Shown piece by piece: positions 49,243-61,224 of a stretch of DNA of 64,000 bases (positions are counted from its first letter, which is position 1; every line of letters starts with the position of its first letter). Below the pieces are notes generated by a model. That model was not told the origin of the DNA. It did not search any database and saw nothing but the letters and a program-made list of their open reading frames with translations. The DNA is taken from the NCBI RefSeq assembly GCF_041296385.1, contig NC_091023.1, positions 22,596,924 through 22,660,923 of the forward strand. The letters are read 5' to 3'. The position numbers were made by a program, and so were the translations under genes. The DNA comes from Aphelocoma coerulescens (lineage: Eukaryota; Chordata; Aves; Passeriformes; Corvidae).

Positions 49243-52200
49243 CCCTGTGGCAGCACGTCTTCCCTGCCCCCTGCTCATTGCAGGTGAACCAGGCTGTGTA
49301 TCCTCTTGCCAAAGCCGCGTCCTCAAAGCATTCCCACACTGTTAACAAATTTACAGCACCTGCTCCTATAGCAAATCATAAAGAAGATCTCCAAGCTTTG
49401 CATTGATAAGAGTGAGTTTCTGCCTAAAAGTAGCCCAGCATGGCTCCTGCTAGAACCACAGCTTTACTGAGATCAGTAAGCAGCTAAGACAAGCAGTCCT
49501 CTCAGTGTCAGAGGCACATCTTTACGGGGCACGTGATGGGCGGCAAACACCAGGACCCACCACACTGAACCACCAGACGAGTCAGTGTCAGCCGGTACAG
49601 GCTCCATGTGGCACATCCCATCAAACTCAGCATGGCTGGTAGATTTTGGGGGGCTGAAAGACATCAAGTAAGTGCTGCTTTTCTGGGGAGCATCCAAGTG
49701 GATGCCACACTCATGCCTAGAGCAGAGATGTTGTTCTTTGACAACTCTATATCCAGAGTCACATCCTGTGTATGATCTGCCAACAGATCCATTGAATGTC
49801 CCTGCACTGGTACCTTCATTGTGCTGTTACTTTATCTGCTACTCTCAGAACAGACAACTAAGACCAAATCCTGCCACCAGCTTCACCTTATGACTTTAAT
49901 CAAAATCCAGATGAGCTAAACCCACCTTCAGGACAGCAGGAACTGATCAAGTATCCCTTGATTAATCCATAATCATCGCAGCATACACGGTGAGGCCTGG
50001 ATGGACAGGTCCCACTTAAAGGCTACACAGTGGCCCAAAAGATTCATATTAAACCATGATATGAAGAAGCTGAGAAGGCAAAAATGAGACTTCTGTCTGG
50101 TTTGGTTATTAAAAGCAGGCTTCTCTGAATAAGAAAAAAAATAGTGTGTGGTCCTTTAAATAAGGCAGCAGCCTCCAAACACTGAATCATTTAATCCCCT
50201 CTCGCTGGCAGCTGCTTTATCCCAGCCTCCCCCCAGACAGGTCTGCAGCCCCTGTCCCAGTGCAGGAAGGGCAGCCCCACTGGGGACTGCAGCTCCCCAG
50301 TGTGGGGTGTCCCCACAGGTGTCCCCACCCCACGCAACCCCCAGCCCCATCACAGAGTTCTTGGTGTGTCTGTGGCCAAGGTTAAGGCTGCTGTCTCAGT
50401 ACCAGTAGGAGCTCCCTGCTGGGGATGGTGATGGCACAGCCAAAGGGCATCACTGCTTTTGCACGCACCAGTGACAGCCTCCAGCCAGGGGAGAGGCCAC
50501 AGCTCATGCTGGAGCTAGGCTTGGACTGTTTGTTTGCGTGGGGATTTCAAAGGGATTTATTTAATGCTCCATCACCCCGTGTGTCTCTGAGCAGCAAATG
50601 TGTCTGATGGATGCATTATCCATCTTCTCTGCTCAACCTGACATGGATGATACAGAGCAAGAAAGAAAGGGGCTGGGAGAAATTTTAGCTGGATAACACC
50701 AAATAGCAAAGCACTCCTGGGGTTTGCTGGGCTGGGATTTTGCCCCAGTTTCTGTTTGTGCCCACGTACCACTGAGATTCCCCTCTGATGCAAAGGGAAG
50801 CGCCTGATACGGGTTTATGAGAAACATCCCTGTGGATGTTTCCTTTCAACCTGTCCAAGATGCCTCTTAGCAATGCAGAATAACCCCAGAATAATCCTTT
50901 CCATTGCCTTAAGCATAAATTAAACCCATAGCCAGTTCCACCACAGACAAGTAATTTAAATAATGGATGTGGGGGGGGCCCTGTGAGTGCTGGGCTCATC
51001 CCCTGCCCAGCAGTGTCAGGGCTGCAGTCCCTGTGCATCAGGGTAAGAGCTCATGGGGTCAGGGAGGCCCAGCTCACTACTCCAGGCACTTTCTTTCACC
51101 TGCCCAGATAATGGCACCATCCAGCTGGACTGCCCCACTGAGGTCACGATCCCATAAAACATTTAGAGACAGCTCCTCGCCCAAAGAAATTAGAGCCTGT
51201 GCAGCCAGCTCACTCCCTGAGACTGGGCAATCCTTCCAATGTCATTTCATATCACTGGGATGCAAAGAACTCCGAAGCTCACCCAGGACTCCTGTTGCAG
51301 AGCCAGTAACTCAAGTGAGGTTTTATGAATCTCAAGTCAGGGCTTTAGTGACAGAACTCTTCTTCATCATGCTGGTATTCATTGTGGTACGAGTCATCAG
51401 ATGAGACAGCAAGATTAATCCTTCTTATCCTGCTAAATGGATGCCGCCATCTCTCTGACGCCTATAGGTACTCACTGAGGTTCCAGCCGATGCAAAAGGA
51501 AGAAAAAGGGAGGTCAAGCATCCTGGAAATGTTTCTAAAAATTCCAGTACCTCTGCAGGACTCCACCTGGTCTCTGCTCAGAGACACTATCAGCTGAACT
51601 TTGCAGTGGACATCTGGGAGATACTGCTCTTCTGGGAGATGGCTTGTGATGCTACAGACCAAATCAAAGAGAAAACACTTGTCAGAGCCATGGACACGAG
51701 CCACTGGACATGCAGAGCAAGCAGGTGGAGAAGTAACCAGCTCCCATCACTACATCCCAGTGGCTGCTTTCTATGATGTCCCTGTACAGCTGGGTGCTTG
51801 CAGACAGAAGTGCTTTTCTATGAAGTATCAGTCATTCCTGACAGACAGCTGACACTCTCCAACCACCTTCACTAAATGATAGGAGTGTGATGTGCTGTGC
51901 CTTCAGCCCTGCTCATCTAACAGAGGCTGCTGGAGGGATGGCAGCCAGCACATATGGACACACAAACGGCACAGGAAAGGTGCTGCAGCTTCTCCCTCTT
52001 AGCTTCAAATAACTTTTTTCTCTGGAAACATAACCCAAATCAGTGCACTTTTGTAAAACTGACAAAAATGTCATGGAGTGACCAAGCACACACATTGGGA
52101 CCCCAATGTAAATTCAAGGGGAACCCAAGCTTTGTCTTGAACATTCCATTAGTCAGTTTCGAGGATGTCAAAACATTTTGAGAAACAGCACTGAGGAAAA

Positions 52201-54171
52201 CTCATCAAACTAATGGAACTGGGGATGATCCCTTCCTCTCTGAGGAGATTTCATGGAGGGAAAGACAGCTGATAAGGTGAGGATGCTGGAAGCCCTAGAA
52301 GAATCTAGGGGTCAGCAGGCCAAGAGATGTTGACTGTTTGCACACAAAGCTGTGTAGACAAAGAGATAACCCAGAAAAGAAGGAACTGTGGTATTTAAAC
52401 GACATGATTAATTAGTCACAGATGAGACAAGTGTGAGGGGACTATGAGAGGTAAACAAACATTTTCGTAAAAGTAAGAAAGAAAGTCAATAGGGCAGCTT
52501 TTGCTGGCTTGTTCTCTCTCTGTATTTAGAGTCATAGAAAAAGAAAATTATGTCCCATGAAATTGGAATGGCCAAATTTGATGTTGATAAGAAAAACAGC
52601 CAAGACAATGAGATAGCAGCTGGTGGAGACCCCTGCTACAAGGTGTTATTGAGGCCAAAGCCTTGGTCAAATTCAAAATAGGATTAAGTATTTAAATGAC
52701 CAGTCGGATGGCCACTTGCTACAGAAAAGTGGGCAGAACTTAGTTTGTTCTAGAAATTAGACAGTGCCTGGGGACAGAAGAAATTCTGCTGTAAATGTAT
52801 CATCATGTGCTTGGCTGCCATGGAAAATTTCACCTTAATCTGAGGGTGACCTCACTGATGGGACTTGTTGAGAGAGTAACTTGTCCTCATTCAGTTCTTC
52901 ATCTACGTTTAATCAACCTGAAGAGAACCATTAGAGGGGTAGCTGTAAAAATTCAAGATTGGAAGTTACAAAACTCATGAGAACAGGGTAAAGATTAATG
53001 AGAAAGAGCTTAAGTGATCCTCTGACAAAACATTTGCAACATTTTTTACTCAAGGTGGTGGCAGGTTGTTGTGCGTAGCTAACAGCACGTGCCACTGGAT
53101 TAAACAGAGGAAACCTTATAAAAAGGGGATCAAGGCTGGGATAAAACAGGATCTGGAAAGCTATAAAACAGCAAAGTCTTCTGGAGCAGGATCTCTGAGC
53201 AGTAGAGGGAAGGTGGAAGATGGTGGTGATATCATGGTACTGCACGATGATTTTAAGAGGACACAAAAGTCCCTCTCTGCTGCTACCAACGAAACTGCCC
53301 ATGCTCTGGTACACCAGCCCCAATTAATAAATATGAATCAAATTATTCTGAACCCACACACATGGGTAAATCCCCCTAAAACTTGGCCACACTGCCAATC
53401 CTTTCAGAAACACGCCGGCCCATGCCCTTTACTCACACACTCTACAAGCACCGAGGGGTTGCATGGGAACACAAAAGGCTGGTGGCGCTGTCAGCTGGAG
53501 TTCACCACGGTCTTAAAAGTGAAGCAAAACAAGATGGAATAACAAAGGGACAAGGTTTTCTCTTTTGCACAGATGTAGTCCAAGGGAAGCTCCTAATATC
53601 AGCCATCCACAGCTGTATCCAGTGTCCAGGGACTGAGCAAAAGCAGCCGAGGGAAGGCAGTGAATGTGAAGAGAAACAACAACCAAATGGGAAGCATGGG
53701 GACCACAGACAAGGACAGGAGAGCAGCTGCAGCTCTGCATGTTGCTTTCAGGCAATCAAAGAATAAGGAAAAGAATAAAAGCAGGGTTTCAAAACCGCTG
53801 GTTGTGAGGAAGGCAATCAGCTGACTGCACTTTGGCTCTGTGCTGTACAACGTGATGTGTGGTGGCCAGAGTGGCAGGAAGGGAACAGAGCATCCTGTCA
53901 TCCTGTGATGACACCTTCTGCTGGCCAGCAGTAACCTGGGAGATATCTTTTCTATGCCTATTTGGGAAGAGAAGGACTGCAAGGAGACTTCTGTGAGGGA
54001 GGGAAGAGACCAAGGTAAAGCTGAGTTGGAGAGAGGAAGGAGTCTGGTGAGAAACTGGGAAGATTATGGCACTCATCTGGAAAGACACAGAAGCTGCCAC
54101 AGAAGTCAAGGCTGGAAAGGAAATCGGAGATGACGTGTGGTCCGCTATCCTGGCCAAAGACAGGATCATGG
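49243..54171. other. Intergenic, no gene seen
   Basis: No supported gene. A hairpin-forming inverted repeat lies at 50275-50307. The A-rich segment at about 52200-53000 has the flavour of old repeat-derived sequence, but I could not match it to a named element. Confidence 0.55.
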
Positions 54172-54245
54172 ATACAGAATCACAGAATAGTTTGGGTTGG
54201 AAGGGACTTTTAAAGGTCATCTAGTCCAACCCCCACCCTGTCCGT
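54172..54245 (-). mobile_element. CR1 LINE 3' terminal fragment (minus orientation)
   Basis: Plus-strand words TACAGAATCACAGAATAGTT, TGGGTTGGAAGGGACTTTTA and AAGGTCATCTAGTCCAACCC are the complement of the extreme CR1 3' end. Only about 70 bp are retained. Confidence 0.9.
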
Positions 54246-55152
54246 GTTTATCTGTGCGATGTCACTGTCTGTATGTCCCCAGAAGGTCACTGCCATTGAT
54301 GCAGCTCCTGTCGGGGTCACTCATGTTAGGCAGACATTGGCTTCTGAACTGAGCTGGTTGAACTGAAGGATCCCATCTTAAATTTTTATCAGCAGAGATT
54401 TATTTCAGTATTTGGAGAATGAAAAGTTTGTCTCTGCTCGAGACACAGCCCTCGTTGGGAATAGGTCCTGTTAGAAGCTATAGAATGAAGCTGTAACAGA
54501 GACTGAAAGCAGATCCTCGCCAGGCACCACTGGAGATCAACCCAGTTTGGATTTGATGTTTAAATGGTACAATAGAGATACAGACAGGGAGTGTTTTTAG
54601 AACAAACCAAACTACAGAAATTGAGAAACAAAACTGCAAAAAGAATAATCTTGAACATGAATTCCAGCTATCCTCTAAAGTAGCTATGAGTAAAAAATAT
54701 TAAATATATCCTGCACCTGATACCTAACTCCTCCCATCTGGGCCGTGCAGAGGGCTGGACAGCACAGCATGCTGCAATGCATGAGGCATTATTTTAGTCC
54801 GAATTCTGTCTGTTCCCGAATTACAGCATTAGCACCTAAATCTCACAGTGCAGCTCAAGGAGAAAACAAAAACGAGGTTCCCCATGCTCTGTCCCTGGGG
54901 TGAGGAAAGCCCTGCGCTGGAGAAGGCAGCCAGGAGTGTTATTTTCAGCGGCCAGACAGTTTGGGGGAGGCCACCCGCAGCCCTCAGGACACTTGGACAG
55001 GCAGAGAGGACTCGCTGGGACAGGAGGTGGCCATGGGGGTGGCAGCTCCGTGCAGGGAGGTCTCCCGGGGCTGGCACGGCCCGTGGGTATTGCCGGCGGT
55101 CACATGCGGCAGGCGGGGAGGGGAAGCGATGAATAATTGAGGAGCTGCAGCG

Positions 55153-55223
55153 CCCTCCTCCCTCCCTCCATCCCTCCTCCTTCCATCCCTCTCTCCCTCC
55201 ATCCATCCCTCCCCCCTCTCTCC
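55153..55223 (+). repeat. Polypyrimidine (CCCTCCAT)-type tract
   Basis: About 70 nt almost entirely of C and T with a few A residues (CTCCCTCCATCC words). Homopurine-homopyrimidine tracts at promoters can adopt triplex DNA. It sits immediately upstream of the presumed first exon of the downstream gene. Confidence 0.85.
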
Positions 55224-55369
55224 GCCCTGCGTGCGCGGCCGGGAGCCGGGGTCGGCGGTGCCGGCGCAGCCCCCCCGCCCCGCCGGCTGCAGCAGCGCAG
55301 CCGCCCCCGCGGGGAGCGCGCCCGCGGCGGCCCCGCAGCACCGCCCGCCCGCTGCCCTCCGCGCCGGCG
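55224..55369 (+). other. SLC7A14: Probable non-coding first exon of SLC7A14 ending in a splice donor
   Basis: A GC-rich segment ends GCGCCGGCG followed by the strong donor GTGAGT at 55370-55375. The start is not defined; 55224 is simply the end of the pyrimidine tract. There is no ATG with a recognisable product before the donor, which fits a 5' UTR exon, as in the human gene. Alternatives are an unrelated long non-coding RNA or a chance donor in GC-rich DNA. Confidence 0.4.
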
Positions 55370-55907
55370 GTGAGTGCCCGCTCCGCGGGGAGGGGAGGGA
55401 AAGGGGTGCGGGGGGCTGCTCGGAGCCCCTCGGGGTGCGGGGGACGAGCGCCGAGCCCGGGGAAGCTCTGCCCGGCGCCCCGCCGGGGAGCGCGGCCGCG
55501 GCCCCCCCCCCCGCCACGCAGACGGAGCCGGGTTTCTGCCCCGCTCGGCAAAGGGAGCGCGCCGGCTCCTCCGGGCCACGGAGCACCGGCCCCGGGGGAC
55601 CCCAGCCCGCTCCAGCATCCCCTTGCCCCGGCCCGGCGCGGCCCCGTGTTTACGGAGTGTCGGGGCACTCCGCGGCGGGGAGGAGGCGGGGGCGCCGGCG
55701 CTGACGGCGTGGGATTGATTGGAAACGGGGAAAAACGGAGTGAAAGGAGGGATACCGGGTGGCCTGAGCGAAGCGACAGCTCTCGCTACAGGTGACCGCA
55801 CGGAACACGCTGCGGGAAGGTCGGGACGCTGCGGGAGGGGGGCACTGAGGGGAATCCGAGCAGAGGGGAAACAGCGGGGGAGGCGGGCGCGGGCAGGTGG
55901 GACCCGC

Positions 55908-56285
55908 GGGGCTGGTGACAGCCTCGGGGCCAGTGACACCCTCGGGGCTGGTGACACCCTCGGGGCCGGTGACACCCGCGGGGCCGGTGACACCCTCGGG
56001 GCTGGTGACACCCTCGGGGCCGGTGACACCCGCGGGGCCGGTGACACCCTCGGGGCCGGTGACACCTTCGGGGCCAATGACACACGCGGGGCCGGTGACA
56101 CCCTCGGGGCCGGTGACCCCCGCGGGGCCGGTGACACCCGCGGGGCCGGTGACACCCTCGGGGCCGGTGACCCCCGCGGGGCCGGTGACACTCTCGGGGC
56201 CGGTGACACCCTCGGGGCCGGTGACCCCCGCGGGGCCGGTGACACTCTCGGGGCCGGTGACACCCTCGGGGCCGGTGACCCCCGC
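55908..56285. repeat. 18-bp minisatellite, 21 copies with 54-bp higher-order repeats
   Basis: Exactly 21 tandem units of consensus GGGGCCGGTGACACCCTC, with no length change in any unit. Units 3-5 are identical to units 6-8, and units 15-17 are identical to units 18-20, giving 54-bp higher-order repeats. Variation is confined to a few positions (ACACCC/ACCCCC, CTC/CGC, GCTGG/GCCGG). Because 18 is a multiple of three, all six frames stay open and give spurious repetitive proteins. It starts about 540 bp after the presumed first-exon donor. Confidence 0.97.
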
Positions 56286-59200
56286 CGGGGCGGCTCGGGC
56301 GTCGGTCCCGCGTGTGGCGGCGGCGGGCGCTGTCCGCGGTGCTGAAGCCCCGACGGAGCGGCCCCAGCCCCGCCGCGACCCCGCTGGCCCCCGCACACGG
56401 GCCCCGGTTACGGCTCCGTCCTCCCCCCGTCGCCTGCAAAACTCCCTGCGACTTGGAGGCCGGTAATGGAGTTGGCTTCCTCTTTACGTCACCCCGACTC
56501 CGTGCTGTTTATTGATTCCGCACGGGTATTTTGGAACTGCCTGGTACCAGCCGCCTGCCCGCCTCGGCCCCGGCGAGGTGTGCTCCAGCAGCACTATTGA
56601 AAAGCCTAATCTCTGTTGTCACAACTGCTCTGCAGCCCCGGTTTCGTGGCCTATTAAACGATAGTTTCTACAGATCGGCTTAGTGCCCTCCTGTCACAGG
56701 CTGTGCCGAGAGTGCTCTAACACGGGGCTTCTGAAATCAGCACCGACCCTGGAGACGAGGGGGAAGCCGTGTCTGGCCGACCCCAGAGAAGATCTTTGTC
56801 TCAAAAGAACCATGTCTGATTTAATCTAGCGTATTAAGTAATTAATTCTCCCAGTGTCCCTGAGTAGTAGGCAAGTACATTTCAGCATGCCAAGGCATTT
56901 GTTTAACTGCCCAAAAACTGTCATGAGACTGAAAGCCTGATTGCTAAAGATATTTACGTTTGTTTGTTTTATTGGTACACATTGCTAAGGCATGTGACTT
57001 ACCAGAGCTGAAAAACATATTGTAAACAAACAAAAACCCTTAAACAAGCCAAAAACAACACTAGAGAGAAAAGTTACCTCGATTAAACTCAGTATCTGTT
57101 CTTAAAATGTGCTGCTCCATGGGGAATCCCTGTTGCATGAGAACAGAGAGTTAGGGGGTCTTGCAGAGGTCCAAGGTCTGATTTCCCATTTTCATCTATC
57201 AAAGGTGGTAAACTTTTCCAACAAAACAGTTACTGATGAGTCGTAAATAGTGCCAACAAAGAATCTTGGGTCCTCTTGACATGGACTCAAATGTGCAGTA
57301 CATATCTGAGAAGACAGCACAGATGCAATAGCTGTGATAAGACAAGTCATTGAACAAGAACAAGGGAAAAAAAGGCTTGTTTAGCTGCTCTTCAGTAAGT
57401 GGAGATGTAGAAAGGAAATTTTACCTCATCCCTTGAAAACAGACTGCTAGAGTACAGCAGACATCAACAAAAATGACAACAAAATTGGAAGTAAGGAAAA
57501 AGAAAAGGAAAGAAAAGCCCTTACAGTGGAGAAATTACAGCACCTGAGAACTCACTCCATTAAAAAGCAGGGTGGGAGGTGATGTGAATCCTTGAATCTA
57601 AGAGCCTCTGCAGAAAGAAATTACCAGGCACTGAGTTATTCCTCCGTCTGCCAAAGAGAGGCACAACATGCACTAGTGCTGAGATGCTAGAGCCAAAACA
57701 TTCCAATTTAAGGGAGGGATCACAGTTTTGAACAGAGGAGTGCTGATGACCTGATGAAGGAACCATCAGAAAACCTGCTGGATTCTCCATCTGTTTATGT
57801 CAAGATTTGATGTCCTCCCAAAATATGCAACTTAGCCAAAGCAAGTCATTGGGCTCCCTGCAGGAGCAATTGCCTGGGAACTAATGGCCTGAGACTCAGA
57901 CAGAATTAACTCGGAGGACTTAATGGTACCTTTGATCCTTAATTCCCCAAATAAGGCACAGAGATGTTACAGCTTTACTCCCAGGTGCCCCAGCCACTCC
58001 TCTAGATAAGTACAACCACCCCAGTGGGTGGGATTTTTAACCACATGCCAAGAGCAGAACAAATGACTGACCAGCTTGTATCTTGAATCCCCCAGTTCTC
58101 CAACTCGTTTCATTAATTGACTCTCCCCAAAAAGAATCTTTGTGCATGTTGCAGTAAAGGGAAGCAGTCTCCTCAGGGAGTTATTCATGACTCTCAATTC
58201 GAGACATAGCTTATCCTTCTCTAATGTTTTTTGGATTATATGAAAATGATGAAAGTTTATTCTTTGTGTAACTTCAGAGTCTCAGATGGGATCATATCAG
58301 AAAGGATTCCAGCCAAAATTATTTCAAAGGATATATTTGTAGGCTGATTTGACACTACTTCCTTCTGAAGACAGTCTGTTTTCTCAGTTCTGAAATCACG
58401 CACATATAATAAGATTTCTTCCCTTAAAGACAACAGGAGATTTTCTAGAAAATTCAATGAGAACAGGAAAACCTCCTAATAGCTAAATTAATGGTTTTCC
58501 TCTGAAGCCCTGCAACATTCAAGAAAATAGGACAGCAAGAACTTACACAAACATGAACACAGTCCTGGGCTCTTCATGAAGCCAAGCAAACAAAGATGAT
58601 AACAAACCAGTCTGTAACTGACTTCTTAGCCCCTAAATAATCAAAACTTTGCTTTCAGAGCACCTGAGCTAATAAAATAATCATCATAACATTTAAGCAA
58701 AATGTTGTTTGGATTTTTAAGACATTTAAAAAATAAGAATGTAAAAACAAAGGCAATACTTCTTCAGCTGTGTGTGGCAGTGGGATCTGTATGTCACACA
58801 AAAACAACATTAGCAGGGGGGCAGTGTTTGTGACTTTCACAGTAATTAAAAAAAATTTTAAACCCCCAAATCACTCCCAAATTTGTGCCCTCTACAGTAT
58901 ATGAAGCCATGGTTGGGTCTGAGCTTGTCAGTCTGTAAGAGACAGTAGATCTAGGGATGCAAAGTATACAGAGCCCAGAAATACAGCAGGCATTTTCCAG
59001 CTGCTTCCTATGGATATGAAAACCTGGTGAGAGTCTCACCCCAGTCCAGGGTGAGTCTGCTGAACTCATTAAACCACCCACGTGTAAATGGGAACAGAGT
59101 CAGATCCACAGAGATTCCTCAGACATTTTTCATTTACAAGGAATGAGACGTAGCTAAGCTGTAGTTGTCAACGGGAAAATGCCAAAATTGAAAGAAACGG

Positions 59201-61185
59201 AAACAGCAATTTTTCTCTTGTATATTGAGAAAAATTCTCTTGAGTTTCCTTGGCTCACTGAATAACAGTCTTGCTCCCAGACTCTGCAATCATCTTCAGG
59301 GGTCTGGGTCCTCTGGCCAGCATTATGCTGCCACCACAGCCCATCCCTTGCTGTCACCAGGCTGGAACATCTCTAAGAGAAAACTATTTTTTCCCACAAT
59401 AAAACTGTCAGGGTGAAGCGCAGGCACTTATGAAACAAAGCCAGAGGGGTGGAGCCACGCAGCACATGACTATTGTTTCTGTTCCTCTGCACAGTCACTG
59501 TATCAATAATTCATTGAAAGCCATGATACCATAAATTAAATCCACCTGACAGGTGAACAGAAGAAGAGCTTTTGCAGCACATGTACTTCCAGCACCACGT
59601 CCTAATTCTGAGGGGACAGAGGTACAGGATCAAAGTGGCTTGCTGCCTACAGGGAAAAGGGTTTCTGTTTCCATGCTACAACTGTCTATGGGTGTATCTG
59701 TGTCAAAACTTCAGTAAACATCTATGAAACCACACGTGTGGGCTTAGGGCAGCCCCTCTCAGCAGCCATTGGCTCGTGTTTGTGGGTGACCATGACCTCA
59801 GTTAGTGGTTTGGTCCATTCCTCCTGCACATCTTCAGCTCCCTGAGTGTGGGCTGAGCCTTCCTCAATGAAGTTTTTTAAAGCTGAGGGTGGATAGACCC
59901 CTTTGTGCATCACTTGCACACCTGGGCGCATTCCACCCACAGCAGCACAATTAAAACTTGGCTTTAAACCTGTGCCTGAGCACCATTGACCCAGGTCTTA
60001 ATGATGGACCTGTTGAGTCGTGCTAGATGAGCCACTGCCCCGTGGTGCTCAGCAATGGCTCCAGGTAGGATTTGGGCTAGTAGTGAAGAGAATATTTGCC
60101 TCTCCTGGCTATCCTTCACTCTCAGGGAACAGGCAGGAAGCTTTGGGCACAGGTCTTGTGCCGCTCCAGCCCCAAAGCAACGTGCTCAGGAAGCATCTGG
60201 ATACTCCAGAGCCTTGTCTAAGACACCTGGGCAACAGCAGGTGTGTTCCACTCATTAAACAACCGGCTGGGAAGCAACAGGGACCGGGAGATGTGCAATT
60301 AATAACTGGGGTCACCAGCTCTGCTCGAAGTAAATTAAGACAGAAAGAAGCAATATGTCAAGTTCCTTTGGCTGAGAGCTCTGGCACAAACAGGAATCAC
60401 AGCAATAATATTTCAGCAGCTCTCCTCTCACTTGTGTGCAGGCACACCAGTGGAATTATGCTTGCCAGGCAGGGCAGCACACCATGGGGAGACTCTACTG
60501 ACTGTAACTGGGAGACAAAATGTGCTGTCTCAGGGAAGGATGGTGGGTTTTGGGGCTCACTGCTAAGGGAGGCTAAGAGCAAGGATGCAATTAGCTACTT
60601 TAACTTAAGGTAATCATGTTGGCTCACACAGATTCTCTCGCTACATAAGGACATCTCCGGGCAGTGCGTGTGCATAGCTCAGGAATATTATAATACTCTT
60701 TTATGCTATTATCACTTCTAAGAACACATAATTCTTCATTTAATTCTGCTTCTCTAGTACCATACTAGAGAGTGATTTAGTGTTAGATGTGAGTTTGTAA
60801 CTCACTGAGAAACATCAAAAAGTCTTCCTGCTACAGCGCCAGGTATTACTCACTCCACACATCACTTAGGTGTTGCAGTGCCTTTGCCTGACTGATGATG
60901 ATAAACAACTAAACACATGAACTCTATTTTAAATCACCATCTTTGATCCACTTGTGATCACATTACTCATATAATCGGTTGTGCTGAAATGCAGCAGAAT
61001 TACTCATGTAAGTCAAGGGGGTTTTGTCCTAGTGAATGAGAAGAATAAGCAACAAAATGTAATAAAATCAGCAGGAGCTGCTATTTACTTCCTTGGAAGT
61101 GCATTGAACCTACCTCAGGCTTTTGTTGAGGAATTTAGAGACACAGGTTACAACCAGCCAAATTCTCCCCCAGCTCAAGGCTCCT

Positions 61186-61224
61186 ATTTGCATATGCAAA
61201 AAGCTCCCATTGATTTGCATATGC
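61186..61224. promoter_or_regulatory. Duplicated octamer (POU-site) palindrome
   Basis: ATTTGCATATGC occurs at 61186-61197 and again at 61213-61224. The first copy extends into a perfect 14-bp palindrome TTTGCATATGCAAA (61187-61200), which carries overlapping octamer sites on both strands. This resembles the composite sites at which POU-domain proteins bind as dimers. Function is inferred from motif only. Confidence 0.5.

Larger units (their letters stand above)
55040..56590. promoter_or_regulatory. SLC7A14: Large CpG island, probable SLC7A14 promoter
   Basis: The densest CpG region of the window, with many CGCG and GCGGCC words, no TATA box, and a near-pure pyrimidine block at its start. 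In human, SLC7A14 lies on the same strand as RPL22L1 and downstream of it, with its 5' end facing RPL22L1, which fits the position and the plus-strand splice donor at 55370. SLC7A14 encodes a lysosomal SLC7-family transporter expressed in brain and retina. No SLC7A14 codon is visible in the window, so the gene name rests on synteny alone. Confidence 0.55.

Noticed and set aside
52200..53000. A-rich sequence with the feel of an old LTR or LINE
   Set aside because: I could not match it to a specific element or find terminal repeats or target-site duplications.
55908..56285. Regular short repeats that could suggest a CRISPR array
   Set aside because: Units are directly contiguous, with no unique spacers, in a vertebrate CpG island. 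This is a minisatellite.
54829..56466. Long overlapping open frames on both strands (up to 432 codons), including a repetitive collagen-like GPVTPS protein
   Set aside because: They come from high GC content and an 18-bp repeat whose length is a multiple of three, which keeps all frames open. There is no recognisable domain, and several frames overlap the presumed promoter.
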